A DNA stretch of 64,000 nucleotides, taken from assembly GCA_946621635.1 (NCBI GenBank), contig CAMOOR010000002.1, positions 1 to 64,000 on the forward strand, written 5' to 3'. The notes under the pieces are model-generated. The model ran no database searches, was not told where the DNA came from, and saw only the letters and a program-made list of their open reading frames with translations. Position numbers and translations under genes: made by a program. Shown here one piece after another: positions 24,543 to 32,923 of this stretch (within the stretch, counting starts at the first letter, position 1; each line of letters opens with the position of its first letter). This stretch comes from Colimorpha sp002372855 (lineage in GTDB: Bacteria > Bacteroidota > Bacteroidia > Bacteroidales > P3).

Positions 24543-24574
24543 CGAAGTAGAAGAAGAAAAAAACCAGTATAGCA

Positions 24575-25096
24575 TCACCGGCCGTTGTGCATGATTTTCT
24601 TTATCAGCAACGAGACCACGGCGTCGTACTGTTCCTCGCTGTCGGCGCAGAAGATGTAGACGGCCTGGTTGAGATAGGATATGCCGATGTAGCAGCTGCC
24701 GGCGATGTCGACCTGCTCGTTGACCACCGGCGGGTTGTTGCTGGGGTTGCTGCGGCTGCGACGGGCAAAGAGCACGGCGTCGTAGCCCTCGCGCAGCGAT
24801 GCCTGCTGCTCGGGCGAGAGGTCTCCGATGTAGAACTCCCGTTTCATCCAGGCCCAGCCTTCGTCGTCCTCGGCCTCGATGACGGTGACGTCGACACTCG
24901 ACGCGCTGTCGATGGCGAAACCACTCACCGACGCCACCTTGACCCCCGGCTGCGAAGCATAGCGTTTGTAGAGGTCGGTCTGCGCCGAGGCGGAAGTGGC
25001 AAATGAAGAAAGAAGAATGAAGAACAGCAACAGGCACCACCGCAGCGTTGCGGCAGCGCCCCTAAACCTTAAACACTCAGTCATAAACTGTTTCAT
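24575..25096 (-). CDS. Secreted hypothetical protein of the sigma-factor operon
   Basis: 173 residues. A hydrophobic signal sequence (CLLLFFILLSSFATSASA) is followed by a roughly 130-residue soluble domain starting TDLYKRYASQPGVKVASVSG. No catalytic motif is seen. Its ATG overlaps the stop of the upstream gene (ATGA), so it is the third translationally coupled gene in an operon with an ECF sigma factor and a membrane protein. The arrangement is common in Bacteroidales; the protein's own role is unknown. Confidence 0.75.
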   Translation of the reverse strand: MKQFMTECLRFRGAAATLRWCLLLFFILLSSFATSASAQTDLYKRYASQPGVKVASVSGFAIDSASSVDVTVIEAEDDEGWAWMKREFYIGDLSPEQQASLREGYDAVLFARRSRSNPSNNPPVVNEQVDIAGSCYIGISYLNQAVYIFCADSEEQYDAVVSLLIKKIMHNGR

Positions 25097-25581
25097 ACCG
25101 AAAGGAAGCGTTTGATGTCGTTGATGACGGAGTCGGCGTCGCACTGGTTGTTGCACACCACGACGGGTTCCGTTTTCTTGATGGCTGCGGGCTTGACGTC
25201 GGCAGGCTTGGGCGTTGGAACCGCCTTGGGCTCCGGCTTGGCCTTTGCAACGGGCTTGGAGGCTGTCTCGCGGGCCTCCACGGGGCGCAACACCTGCTCG
25301 ACGGCAGGGGCGACCTGCACGGCTGCGGGCACCTCGCGGACTTCGGCAATCATCACCTCCTCCGTCGGACGGGGCATGACGGCCATCACCCCGGCACCTA
25401 TCACAGCCAAAGCACCCACGGCCAGCGACGCACGGCGCCAAAGGATACCGCGTGCACGGCTGTGCGCCGAGGCCATCACCTCGTCGCGATGGGTGAGGCG
25501 GTTGAGCTCGCTGCGCTCTTCGTCAGTCAATGTACCCTCGCGGAACTTGTCCAGAAGGTACTGCAATGAGTTCTGTTTCAT
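25093..25581 (-). CDS. Single-pass membrane protein, candidate anti-sigma factor
   Basis: 162 residues. The N-terminal 45 residues (SLQYLLDKFREGTLTDEER) resemble a short cytoplasmic helical domain. One membrane segment follows (about 50-68, LAVGALAVIGAGVMAVM), then a Lys/Pro/Ala-rich periplasmic stretch and a C-terminal tail with two cysteines. Its start overlaps the stop of the sigma gene by 4 nt. Position and topology fit an anti-sigma regulator; this is inference, as no ZAS or FecR motif is visible. Confidence 0.7.
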   Translation of the reverse strand: MKQNSLQYLLDKFREGTLTDEERSELNRLTHRDEVMASAHSRARGILWRRASLAVGALAVIGAGVMAVMPRPTEEVMIAEVREVPAAVQVAPAVEQVLRPVEARETASKPVAKAKPEPKAVPTPKPADVKPAAIKKTEPVVVCNNQCDADSVINDIKRFLSV

Positions 25582-26036
25582 AGTTCTCGTTCTATTTTTT
25601 TTCTCAGTTCACAATGGGCATCGGCAAGGATACGCTTGACGGATGAGATGCTCATCTGCATCATGCCGGCCACCTCGCTCAGGGTGTAGCCGTCCTCGTC
25701 GTGCAATTCGACTATGGCTTTGGCCACGTCCGACAGTTCGTCGCGCTTCTCAGCCACCAGCTGGAGCAGGCGTTCGTGCTCGTAGTCGGTGACGAGCATC
25801 ATTTCGTCGACGCCGACTAGCCGGTTGCGGCGCTGCAGCATGTTCATGCTCAAATTCTTTATAATGCGCACGCAATAGTCGCAGGGCGATTTGACGTAGA
25901 GCCTTGTCATAGTCCTTGTCAGGGCTTCCTGCACCACCTCGCGGGCATCGTCCTCGTCGCGGACGATGGCCATGGCCACGCTGAAGAAATCCAGGTAGTG
26001 GTCCACCAGTTGTTGTCGCATTTCTGCCCTGTTCAT
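25578..26036 (-). CDS. ECF-type RNA polymerase sigma factor
   Basis: 152 residues from the ATG ending at 26036. Region 2 is seen in AMAIVRDEDDAREVVQEALTR and region 4 in DEDGYTLSEVAGMMQMSISSVKRIL, a helix-turn-helix for the -35 element. Group IV sigma factors respond to envelope or stress signals and usually control their own operon. It is first of three overlapping genes running leftwards. Confidence 0.88.
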   Translation of the reverse strand: MNRAEMRQQLVDHYLDFFSVAMAIVRDEDDAREVVQEALTRTMTRLYVKSPCDYCVRIIKNLSMNMLQRRNRLVGVDEMMLVTDYEHERLLQLVAEKRDELSDVAKAIVELHDEDGYTLSEVAGMMQMSISSVKRILADAHCELRKKIEREL

Positions 26037-26075
26037 ACTATAAAGAGTCAAAAGTGCCGTTTTTGGCTCACACTT

Positions 26076-26510
26076 TTAACATTTTTTTTTCATCGAGGGT
26101 AGTTCCGGGAGCTGTTTCAGGCGTCCTTCGGCAAGATTTACTTCCACTATAACCTCCTGTCTTCCATTGGTTAGCAGCAGGTACGGAACCCTCAAAACCG
26201 TGTTGTATCGGCAGGCCTGGTCGCAGACCTTCTGGGTGAGGGGAATTTCACATTTCTTGCATTCCACGATCATCCAGGGGTGCCCGTCGTCGTAGACCAC
26301 GATGTCGCAGCGGCGGGTCATGCCGTTGAGGGCGATGGCCCCCTCCACCTGCATCACCTCCAGCGGGTAGCCGGCGGCATGCAGGCGCAGGATGGTGTGT
26401 TGGCGAACCCACTCCTCGGGCGTCAGCGCCACCCAACGGCGGCGCACAGGGTCGAACACCTCCTGCCGACCTTCACACTCCCGTACTATAGGTTCGCCTT
26501 CCACGTCCAA
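26076..26510 (-). CDS. HsdR-N-like (type I restriction R N-terminal) protein
   Basis: About 144 residues. The region FDPVRRRWVALTPEEWVRQH followed by CDIVVYDDGHPWMIVECKK matches the stand-alone HsdR N-terminal PD-(D/E)XK-like proteins frequent in Bacteroidales: D in CDIVV and E-x-K in ECKK are the expected acidic and lysine positions. Its biological role is not established. No ATG is available between the TonB-receptor stop (26519-26521) and the conserved region. I use the TTG at 26508-26510; GTG at 26502-26504 is an alternative, and an upstream ATG would overlap the receptor gene deeply. Confidence 0.7.
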   Translation of the reverse strand: MDVEGEPIVRECEGRQEVFDPVRRRWVALTPEEWVRQHTILRLHAAGYPLEVMQVEGAIALNGMTRRCDIVVYDDGHPWMIVECKKCEIPLTQKVCDQACRYNTVLRVPYLLLTNGRQEVIVEVNLAEGRLKQLPELPSMKKKC

Positions 26511-26518
26511 ACGCTTAA

Positions 26519-29044
26519 CTAATAGATGGTGCTTTCGTCGCCACCTTCCTCTTCCATCTGCTGCGGACGCTGCTTGAGGCCGTTGTTGATCTTCCATGAG
26601 AAGCCGACGGTGACCGTCGGCGAGAGGCGCTTGGCACTCACCACACGGTTCATCTGGTTGTCGTGCGTGGTGTGGCCCCAGCCGCCGGTGCATAGCACGT
26701 CGGAGACACGGAGGTTGACGGTGCCGCGCTTGTTGAAGACATCCTTCTTCACCGCCAGGTCAATCCAGTAGCTGGCATCCATCTCGGTCTGCAGGTCGAG
26801 CCACGGTGCCCAGTACTGGCCGCTGAGCTGGATGGTCCAGTCCTTGGGCAGGGTCATGAAGGAAGTGAACTTGCCGCTGGCCTGGAACGACTCCTTGTCC
26901 TGGTTGTTGAGCAGGGCCGTGCCCTGGATGTGGTTCTGGTAGAGGTTGAGGCTGACGTTGATTTTCCACCAGTTGAATATCTGCCAGTCGACGATGAACT
27001 CCAAACCGTAGTTGTAGCCGGTGCTGAGGTTGAAGCTCGTCGAAGCGCGGTAGCCGTCATACTGGGGGTTGTAGGGCTCCCACCAGGCATAGCGTTCCAC
27101 GCTGTCGGCACACCACATGAAGCCGTAGCGGGTAATCATGTTGTTGGTCTGGCGGTAGTAGGCCGAGGTGAAGATGTTGACCTTGTTGAAGCCCAGGTTG
27201 TAGCTCAACTCGAAGGCGTTGGTGTACTCGGGGTCGAGGTTGGGGTTGCCGAAGCTGATCTGGTCGCCCTCGCGCACGTCCATGTAGGGGTTGAGGTCCC
27301 ACATGTGAGGGCGGTGCACACGGCGGCTGTAGCTGAGCTGCATGCTCTGCAGGTCGGTGATCTTGTACGAGAGGTGCAGCGTGGGATAGAGCTGCCAGTA
27401 GGTCTTGTCGACGGGCTTGGTGGCGGGATGGTTGAGGTCCTCGCCGTAGATGGACGAATACTCGCCGCGCAGGCCGGCCTGCAGCGAGAGTTTCTCCATG
27501 AGGTTGCCGCCGAAGGTGGCGTAGACGGCATGGACATGCTGGCTGTAGTCGAAGTGGGTCGACGAGGTGGCGTCGTAGACATGCGTGGTGGTCGTGGTGG
27601 TGCGGTAGTAGTCGGCCTTCTGGTTGGGCCAGTCCATACGGCCTTCGTAGCCCGTCTCCAGACGCCAGCCGTTGTCGAAGGGCCGCAGCCAATTGAGCTT
27701 CAGGTTGGCCGACTGGTGGTGGTTCTCGGTCTCGCTTTCGCGCAGGTAGTAGTGGTCGGCATGGGCGGCGGCATCGCGGTAGATCTGCTCCTGGTCGCCC
27801 TCGCCCGTCACCCGGCGGGTGCTGAAGGTGGCGTCGAAGGTCAGCTCCTCGTCCTTGCGGTCGAACTTCTTGGTGTAAAGCAGGTTGAACGTGTGGTTGA
27901 GGTTGATGTTGTCGCTGCCGGTGGTCTGGTCGTAGTGCATCGAGTCGGCGGCATTGTACACGTCGCGGGCATAGATGTCGCTATGGCGACGGCGGTTGCC
28001 GCCACGCAGCTGGTAGCTGAGCAGCAGGCTGTTGTGGTCGTTGAAATAGTATTCGCCGCCCACCTTCATGCTCCCCATGTAGTTGGGGTTGAGGCTGTAC
28101 TGGTCGATGTCGTAGTGCGAGCGAGTGGTGCCGTCGAGGTTGAGGTACTCGATGTCCGTGGTGGAGTGGTTGCCACGATGGCGCACGCCGCCGTCGGCAT
28201 TGAAGAAGAGGTTGTACTTCTCGGTGGAGTAGTTGAGGCTGATGTTGCCCATGGCGGTGGGGATGAGGCTCGGCAGCGAGTCGGGCACCATGAAAGGCAG
28301 CGGGGCGCCGACGTTGACGTTCACCACGCCGTTCAGGCCCAGGGCGCCGGCGGTCTTGTCCTTGAGTTTGATGTTGATAATGCCGCTCATGCCCTCGGGG
28401 TCGTACTTGGCCGAGGGGTTGGTGATGACCTCCACGTTCTCCACCGTCGAGGCCGGTATCTGCTCCAGCAGCGACGCCAGGTCGCTGCTCAGCAACTCGC
28501 TGGGGCGGCCGTTGACCAGCACCTTGACGTTGCTCGAGCCACGCAGCGTCACATTGCCGTCGTTGTCCACCGCCACGCTGGGCACCTGCTCCAGCACGTC
28601 GGTGGCCGTGCCGCCGCTACTCACTATATTCTTATCCACATTGATGACGCGCTTGTCCAACTGGTATTCCACCATCGAACGCTCGGCCGTCACCTCGACG
28701 GCCTCCATCAGCGTGCCGCTCATTCTGAGCGACACCTTTCCCACATTCACATCGCGGTGCCTGTCGTTCAACACCACTACATTGCTATGGTAGTAAGCAT
28801 CATAGCCCATGAACGTCACCCTCAGCACATAGCGCCCGTAGGGGGCCGTCAGCGCGAAACTGCCGTTGCTCTCGCTCACCGTGCCGTTGACCAGCACCGA
28901 GTCGCTGGCCCGCAGCAGCGCCACATTGGCGTACTCGATGTTCTCGCCCGAACGGGCATCCACGACCTTACCTCTAACTCCACCCTGCTGCGCCACGGCA
29001 GCAACGCTCAACATAGTAAATACCAGTATAATATATCTTTTCAT
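26519..29044 (-). CDS. TonB-dependent outer membrane receptor
   Basis: 841 residues. A signal peptide (MKRYIILVFTMLSVAAVAQ) is followed by a carboxypeptidase-like regulatory domain (VRGKVVDARSGENIEYANV), a plug with DVLEQVPSVAVDNDGNVTLRG and VLVNGRPSELLS, and a long beta-barrel rich in Tyr and Asn. It belongs to the outer-membrane beta-barrel family that lacks an obvious SusD partner; none is nearby. Substrate unknown. The ATG at 29042-29044 follows a -7 box on the same strand at 29064-29071; the long frame extending to 29443 runs through the divergent gene and is discarded. Confidence 0.9.
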   Translation of the reverse strand: MKRYIILVFTMLSVAAVAQQGGVRGKVVDARSGENIEYANVALLRASDSVLVNGTVSESNGSFALTAPYGRYVLRVTFMGYDAYYHSNVVVLNDRHRDVNVGKVSLRMSGTLMEAVEVTAERSMVEYQLDKRVINVDKNIVSSGGTATDVLEQVPSVAVDNDGNVTLRGSSNVKVLVNGRPSELLSSDLASLLEQIPASTVENVEVITNPSAKYDPEGMSGIINIKLKDKTAGALGLNGVVNVNVGAPLPFMVPDSLPSLIPTAMGNISLNYSTEKYNLFFNADGGVRHRGNHSTTDIEYLNLDGTTRSHYDIDQYSLNPNYMGSMKVGGEYYFNDHNSLLLSYQLRGGNRRRHSDIYARDVYNAADSMHYDQTTGSDNINLNHTFNLLYTKKFDRKDEELTFDATFSTRRVTGEGDQEQIYRDAAAHADHYYLRESETENHHQSANLKLNWLRPFDNGWRLETGYEGRMDWPNQKADYYRTTTTTTHVYDATSSTHFDYSQHVHAVYATFGGNLMEKLSLQAGLRGEYSSIYGEDLNHPATKPVDKTYWQLYPTLHLSYKITDLQSMQLSYSRRVHRPHMWDLNPYMDVREGDQISFGNPNLDPEYTNAFELSYNLGFNKVNIFTSAYYRQTNNMITRYGFMWCADSVERYAWWEPYNPQYDGYRASTSFNLSTGYNYGLEFIVDWQIFNWWKINVSLNLYQNHIQGTALLNNQDKESFQASGKFTSFMTLPKDWTIQLSGQYWAPWLDLQTEMDASYWIDLAVKKDVFNKRGTVNLRVSDVLCTGGWGHTTHDNQMNRVVSAKRLSPTVTVGFSWKINNGLKQRPQQMEEEGGDESTIY

Positions 29045-29063
29045 AATCCAAACGATAAGGGTG

Positions 29064-29071
29064 CAAAGATA
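29064..29071 (-). promoter_or_regulatory. -7 box of the TonB receptor
   Basis: TATCTTTG on the minus strand, 19 nt before the ATG. It forms a divergent promoter region with the MNT gene. Confidence 0.7.
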
Positions 29072-29101
29072 CACTTTTTCCCAGACATGGCGAAATAATA
29101 T

Positions 29102-29132
29102 TTTGCCATATAATAAAATATTCGTACTTTTG
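29102..29132 (+). promoter_or_regulatory. Promoter of the MNT/HEPN pair
   Basis: TTTG at 29102-29105 and TACTTTTG at 29125-29132, spaced 19 nt. The ATG lies only 11 nt further on, so the leader is very short. Confidence 0.75.
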
Positions 29133-29143
29133 CAGTCGGAAAA

Positions 29144-29461
29144 ATGACAGAGAACGAGTTCATAAAACAGATAAAAGTGTCTTCGAAGCAGCTGCTTCCC
29201 GAAGGAACCTCGCTGTGGCTTTTCGGGTCGCGAGCACGCGGCGACAACCGAGAAGATTCCGATTGGGACATCCTCGTTCTTTTGAATCGCGAAGGCCGAG
29301 CCACGGGGAAAGACTACGACGAGATAGGCTATCCTCTGAACGAGCTTTTCTGGCAACATGGGCAAGATGTCAATACCATTATACAGACTCGCAGCGAGTG
29401 GCAGCAGAAGAGCTTCACCCCATTTTACAAAAACGTAATGCAAGATGCAATAGCCCTATGA
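29144..29461 (+). CDS. MNT-type minimal nucleotidyltransferase
   Basis: 105 residues. The signature GSRARGDNREDSDWDILV (about 28-45) is the polymerase-beta-like nucleotidyltransferase active site with two aspartates. In MNT-HEPN toxin-antitoxin modules this protein AMPylates and neutralises the HEPN partner. It overlaps the HEPN gene at ATGA. The last 30 residues (FTPFYKNVMQDAIAL) are typical of the family. Confidence 0.9.
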   Translation: MTENEFIKQIKVSSKQLLPEGTSLWLFGSRARGDNREDSDWDILVLLNREGRATGKDYDEIGYPLNELFWQHGQDVNTIIQTRSEWQQKSFTPFYKNVMQDAIAL

Positions 29462-29871
29462 GCCTGAACGACGAAGAAAGACGCCAGGTGGTCCTTTACC
29501 GCCTTGAAAAAGCAGCCAACACACTGCTCGATGCCGAGAAGGTAATCGAGCTGCAAATGTGGGCCACAGGAGCCAACCGACTCTATTATGCAGCCTACTA
29601 CGCCGTGTCCGCCTTGCTTATCGCCAACGGCATTGGTGCCAAAACACACGAAGGCATCATCCGCATGTTCAACCAGATGTTTGTTGCCACCGGCAAAATC
29701 GAACGTGAACATGGCAGACAATACAACAATCTCTTCACCATGCGATTGACAGGCGACTACGGTGACTGCTTCGACCTGCAAGAAGAAGACGTCGCCCCCA
29801 AAGTCGAACCCACCCGCAACCTGATCGACGCCGTCGACCAACTGGCCCGCAAAGCGATAAATGAGAAATAA
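29458..29871 (+). CDS. HEPN-domain protein, partner of MNT
   Basis: 137 residues from the ATG at 29458. RLEKAANTLLDAEKVIELQM, NRLYYAAYYAVSALL and GIGAKTHEGIIRMF fit the HEPN family that accompanies MNT. The R-x4-6-H ribonuclease motif of active HEPN toxins is not evident, so it may be an inactive or differently acting member. Coupled to MNT by a 4-nt overlap. The frame starting at 29215 is a shadow over MNT. Confidence 0.85.
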   Translation: MSLNDEERRQVVLYRLEKAANTLLDAEKVIELQMWATGANRLYYAAYYAVSALLIANGIGAKTHEGIIRMFNQMFVATGKIEREHGRQYNNLFTMRLTGDYGDCFDLQEEDVAPKVEPTRNLIDAVDQLARKAINEK

Positions 29872-30139
29872 GCACCTGTAGAAAAGAGCATCTTTTCCAC
29901 AATAAAAAAAACAACCAACATGACATAAAGCAACCGAAAACATAACAAAAACAACATATTGAGCTGACGCTCTTTATTCTCTCTTGAAGAATCTGGACAA
30001 TTCCAATGGTCTGAGAATAAGTAGTGAAAGTTCACGCAATGGCGTGGATTATTCAACACTTATTAAGACCATGGCAGTCCAGAGCCTTTCAAGATGATAA
30101 GTGTAAATCAAATGAAATGAATAATTCAACGCCTTTTTT
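29872..30139. other. Gene-free stretch
   Basis: Holds a weak hairpin at 29880-29898 (GAAAAGA / TCTTTTC) just after the HEPN gene, then A+T-rich sequence with no convincing promoter or ORF. Confidence 0.5.
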
Positions 30140-32347
30140 ATGAAACAGAAACTTCTATTTGTTGCCGTCTTAACGATGGCCTTTTTGAACACACAACATG
30201 TGTGGGCTTTCGATTTCTCCGCTATGTCAACAGGTGGGAATAGACTTTATTACGATACTGTTGACGGATACGCCTTCACAACACATCCCGGTAACTATTA
30301 TTGGGAAGGTTTCACGGAGCCAACTGGTAATTTAATAATTCCTGATAGTGTTTTTCACAACGGCCGATGGTACATTGTAAAAGGGATCAAACAGGGTGCT
30401 TTTGCAACCACCTATAATATAACTTCGATTACTATTCCTCGAACAATTACAGTTATTGAGAATAGTGCGTTTACAAGTGAAGACACATATAATAACTGGG
30501 GATCTTATAGCAACCAAATGAATGCTGTATATTACAAAGGAACCATTGCAGAATGGTGTAATATTAACTTTGGTGGTCTCTATGCAAATCCATTATACGG
30601 CGCACATCATTTATATATTAACAACGAACTTGTTACCAACATAATCATTCCAGAAGGCGTTGATTCTATCAAATGCGGCGCTTTTATGCATATGTATGAA
30701 AATTCCGCACAACAATATAGATGTTACGTAGACACTATCATTTTACCAAACTCTCTAAAATACATCGGCCCCTACGCGTTCGAATGGTTGCATTACGACA
30801 AGCACCTCATCATACCCGACTCCGTACAATACATTGGCCGAGGAGCATTCAATGCAGCCATCTATGGAAGTGTTTCCTTCCCCCAAAAATTAGATACCAT
30901 TCGCGACAACACATTCTCTTCTTGCTTATTTACAAATGTAACCCTTCCTTCAAGTTTAAAATATATAGGCAACTTTGCGTTTTCAGGCTGCAAAAATCTT
31001 CAATTCATAAACATACCCGCATCGGTAGAGTTCATTGGGGACATGGCGTTTTCAATATCTTCATCCATAGCCTCTGCAAATGAAAATAGCAACCTGGAAC
31101 AAATCTTTTTCGAGGGCAGAACTCCTCCAAACATAACAACAGAAACATTTCTAGGAAATTGGAGAAATCCACAAACGGGACAAGTCTATTGGGGAGGACT
31201 AGAATGGATTTCAGAACGAGACTTGGTCCTTACTGTTCCATGCCAGTCCGTAAATACGTACAAAGAAGCTTTAAATTGGGAAATCGTATCTGATTTTGTC
31301 AATCCTATGGATGTGTGCCAATGGGACATAACGGTTCTACAAAACATTGACTCACTCGGTAGCGTATCTGGGAGCAGGACTATTGCAAATGGACAGCCAG
31401 CACTAATTACAGCAATACCTAAAGGAGGAACATCTTTCATTGGATGGGACGATGGAAGTATGGAAAACCCTCGCGAGATTATCGTAATCTCAGACACCAC
31501 ACTAACAGCTTTGTTCGCTGTGCATGACACAACCTACATTAACGTACACGACACCACCTATATTGATGTACCTTACGCCGTGCATGATACCACCTTCGTT
31601 GATGTACACGACACCACTTACATCAACGTCCATGACACTACCTACATCAACATACACGACACCACCTATATTGATGTACCCTACGCCGTGCATGATACCA
31701 CTTTCGTTGATGTACACGACACCACTTACATCAACGTCCATGACACCACCTACATCAACATCCACGACACCACCTATATCGATGTACCCTACGCCGTGCA
31801 CGATACCACCTACATCAACGTTCACGACACCACCTATATCGATGTCCCCTACGCTGTGCACGACACCACCTACGTCAACGTCCACGACACCACCTATATC
31901 GATGTGCCTTACGCTGTGCACGACACCACCTACATTACTCTAACAGACACCATTACCAACACCCTCTACGATACCATCACCAACACCGTCTACGACACCA
32001 TCGACAACTTCATCCACGACACTACCATCGTGACGGATACGCTGTGGCTGACGCAGTACGACACGCTGTGGCTGCACGACACAATCATCGTACACGATAC
32101 CATCTACATCACCCAGGAGGGCATCGGCGACGTGGAAGCCGTCAATGTCAAAGTGTATTCGCACAGTGGACAGATTGTCGTCGAGGGGGCCGACGGCCGC
32201 ACAGTGGCACTCTACGACATCAACGGACGCCTGCTGGCTACCCGGCAGGAGGAGTTCGCACCCCTGCACTTCGACGTCCCCGCCAGCGGCACCTACATGC
32301 TCCGCATCGGCAACCTCCCGGCACGCAAAGTGGTGGTAATACGGTAA
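30140..32347 (+). CDS. BspA-like leucine-rich-repeat protein with HDTT repeats and T9SS domain
   Basis: 735 residues. A signal peptide (LLFVAVLTMAFLNTQHVWA) is followed by about 340 residues of BspA-type repeats (LIIPDSVFHNGRWYIV, SITIPRTITVIENSAF, LIIPDSVQYIGRGAF). A short linker (GGTSFIGWDDGSMENP) leads into about 160 residues of a low-complexity array built from HDTTYI(N/D)V and DVPYAVHDTT. The last 70 residues (VKVYSHSGQIVVEGADGRTVALYDINGRLLA and so on) are a type IX secretion sorting domain. The protein is therefore likely exported and attached to the cell surface. Ligand unknown. Confidence 0.85.
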   Translation: MKQKLLFVAVLTMAFLNTQHVWAFDFSAMSTGGNRLYYDTVDGYAFTTHPGNYYWEGFTEPTGNLIIPDSVFHNGRWYIVKGIKQGAFATTYNITSITIPRTITVIENSAFTSEDTYNNWGSYSNQMNAVYYKGTIAEWCNINFGGLYANPLYGAHHLYINNELVTNIIIPEGVDSIKCGAFMHMYENSAQQYRCYVDTIILPNSLKYIGPYAFEWLHYDKHLIIPDSVQYIGRGAFNAAIYGSVSFPQKLDTIRDNTFSSCLFTNVTLPSSLKYIGNFAFSGCKNLQFINIPASVEFIGDMAFSISSSIASANENSNLEQIFFEGRTPPNITTETFLGNWRNPQTGQVYWGGLEWISERDLVLTVPCQSVNTYKEALNWEIVSDFVNPMDVCQWDITVLQNIDSLGSVSGSRTIANGQPALITAIPKGGTSFIGWDDGSMENPREIIVISDTTLTALFAVHDTTYINVHDTTYIDVPYAVHDTTFVDVHDTTYINVHDTTYINIHDTTYIDVPYAVHDTTFVDVHDTTYINVHDTTYINIHDTTYIDVPYAVHDTTYINVHDTTYIDVPYAVHDTTYVNVHDTTYIDVPYAVHDTTYITLTDTITNTLYDTITNTVYDTIDNFIHDTTIVTDTLWLTQYDTLWLHDTIIVHDTIYITQEGIGDVEAVNVKVYSHSGQIVVEGADGRTVALYDINGRLLATRQEEFAPLHFDVPASGTYMLRIGNLPARKVVVIR
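31510..31945 (+). repeat. Coding tandem repeats of the HDTT protein
   Basis: Roughly 9- and 12-codon units (HDTTYINV; HDTTYIDVPYAV) repeated more than ten times with mostly silent variation, suggesting selection on the protein or recent expansion. Confidence 0.85.
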
Positions 32348-32364
32348 TCGCCCACCCAACAGTA

Positions 32365-32404
32365 AAACGCCCGCAGAACGATTGTTCTGCGGGCGTTTTT
32401 TTTT
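32365..32404 (+). terminator. Intrinsic terminator after the HDTT protein
   Basis: AACGCCCGCAGAAC pairs with GTTCTGCGGGCGTT and is followed by a T run. Confidence 0.9.
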
Positions 32405-32443
32405 GTATAATTCGACGACGGGGGAATGCCGTGCCGACAAAAG

Positions 32444-32809
32444 TCACTGCTGCGGCTTGGGCTGGCGGACGTAGTGCGGCATCTCGAAGGGAATCTCGAT
32501 GGAGTACTCGATGAGGCCGCCGAAGGAGCCGTCATCCTTCCACCAGGGGGTCTGGTAGATGAGCTTCTTCACCTTGGAGCCGTCGGCGAGGGTCTTCTCG
32601 ATGGTGTAGGCGTTGAGCTGCTGGTGTTCCAGCAGGCCGCGGAGCTTGGTCCGTGCGGGCTCGGGGTGGCAGTCCATCAGGTTGTTGCCGATAATCTTGT
32701 GGCCATGGCTGTTGACATCGGCGCTATGCTGGTTCATGTCCAGCACATTGCCCTCGGCGTCGCAGACGGTGATCGCGATATTCTTCAGTCCTTCAAAATA
32801 CTGATCCAT
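32444..32809 (-). CDS. PAS-domain protein
   Basis: 121 residues made of a single PAS-like domain: DQYFEGLKNIAITVCDAEGN, then IIGNNLMDCHPEPARTKL, the CHP pattern seen in DUF438-type PAS sensors, and a strand-rich end. No output domain is attached. It may sense a small ligand; function unknown. It faces away from ptb across an inverted pair of period-7 arrays. Confidence 0.75.
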   Translation of the reverse strand: MDQYFEGLKNIAITVCDAEGNVLDMNQHSADVNSHGHKIIGNNLMDCHPEPARTKLRGLLEHQQLNAYTIEKTLADGSKVKKLIYQTPWWKDDGSFGGLIEYSIEIPFEMPHYVRQPKPQQ

Positions 32810-32817
32810 GGAGTAAG

Positions 32818-32911
32818 GTTTAAAGTTTAAGGTTTAAAGTTTAAAGTTTTAGGCGAAGGCAATACGTCAGACCAACCTCAACCTTAAACTTTAAACCTTA
32901 AACCTTAAACC
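32818..32911. repeat. Inverted pair of period-7 arrays (GGTTTAA)
   Basis: Units GGTTTAA/AGTTTAA at 32818-32852 and their complements ACCTTAA/ACTTTAA at about 32873-32911 flank a 20-nt centre and could form a long stem. It lies between the starts of one minus-strand gene and the end of the next. Confidence 0.85.
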
Positions 32912-32923
32912 AATTTGACTAAA

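Noticed and set aside
26930..29098. Plus-strand 722-codon ORF over the TonB receptor
   Set aside because: Val/Gly/His-rich translation typical of an antisense shadow. The minus strand has a signal peptide, plug and barrel.
31502..31943. ORFs in other frames through the HDTT repeat
   Set aside because: Repetitive DNA is open in several frames. The BspA/T9SS frame is the only one with a signal peptide and a sorting domain.
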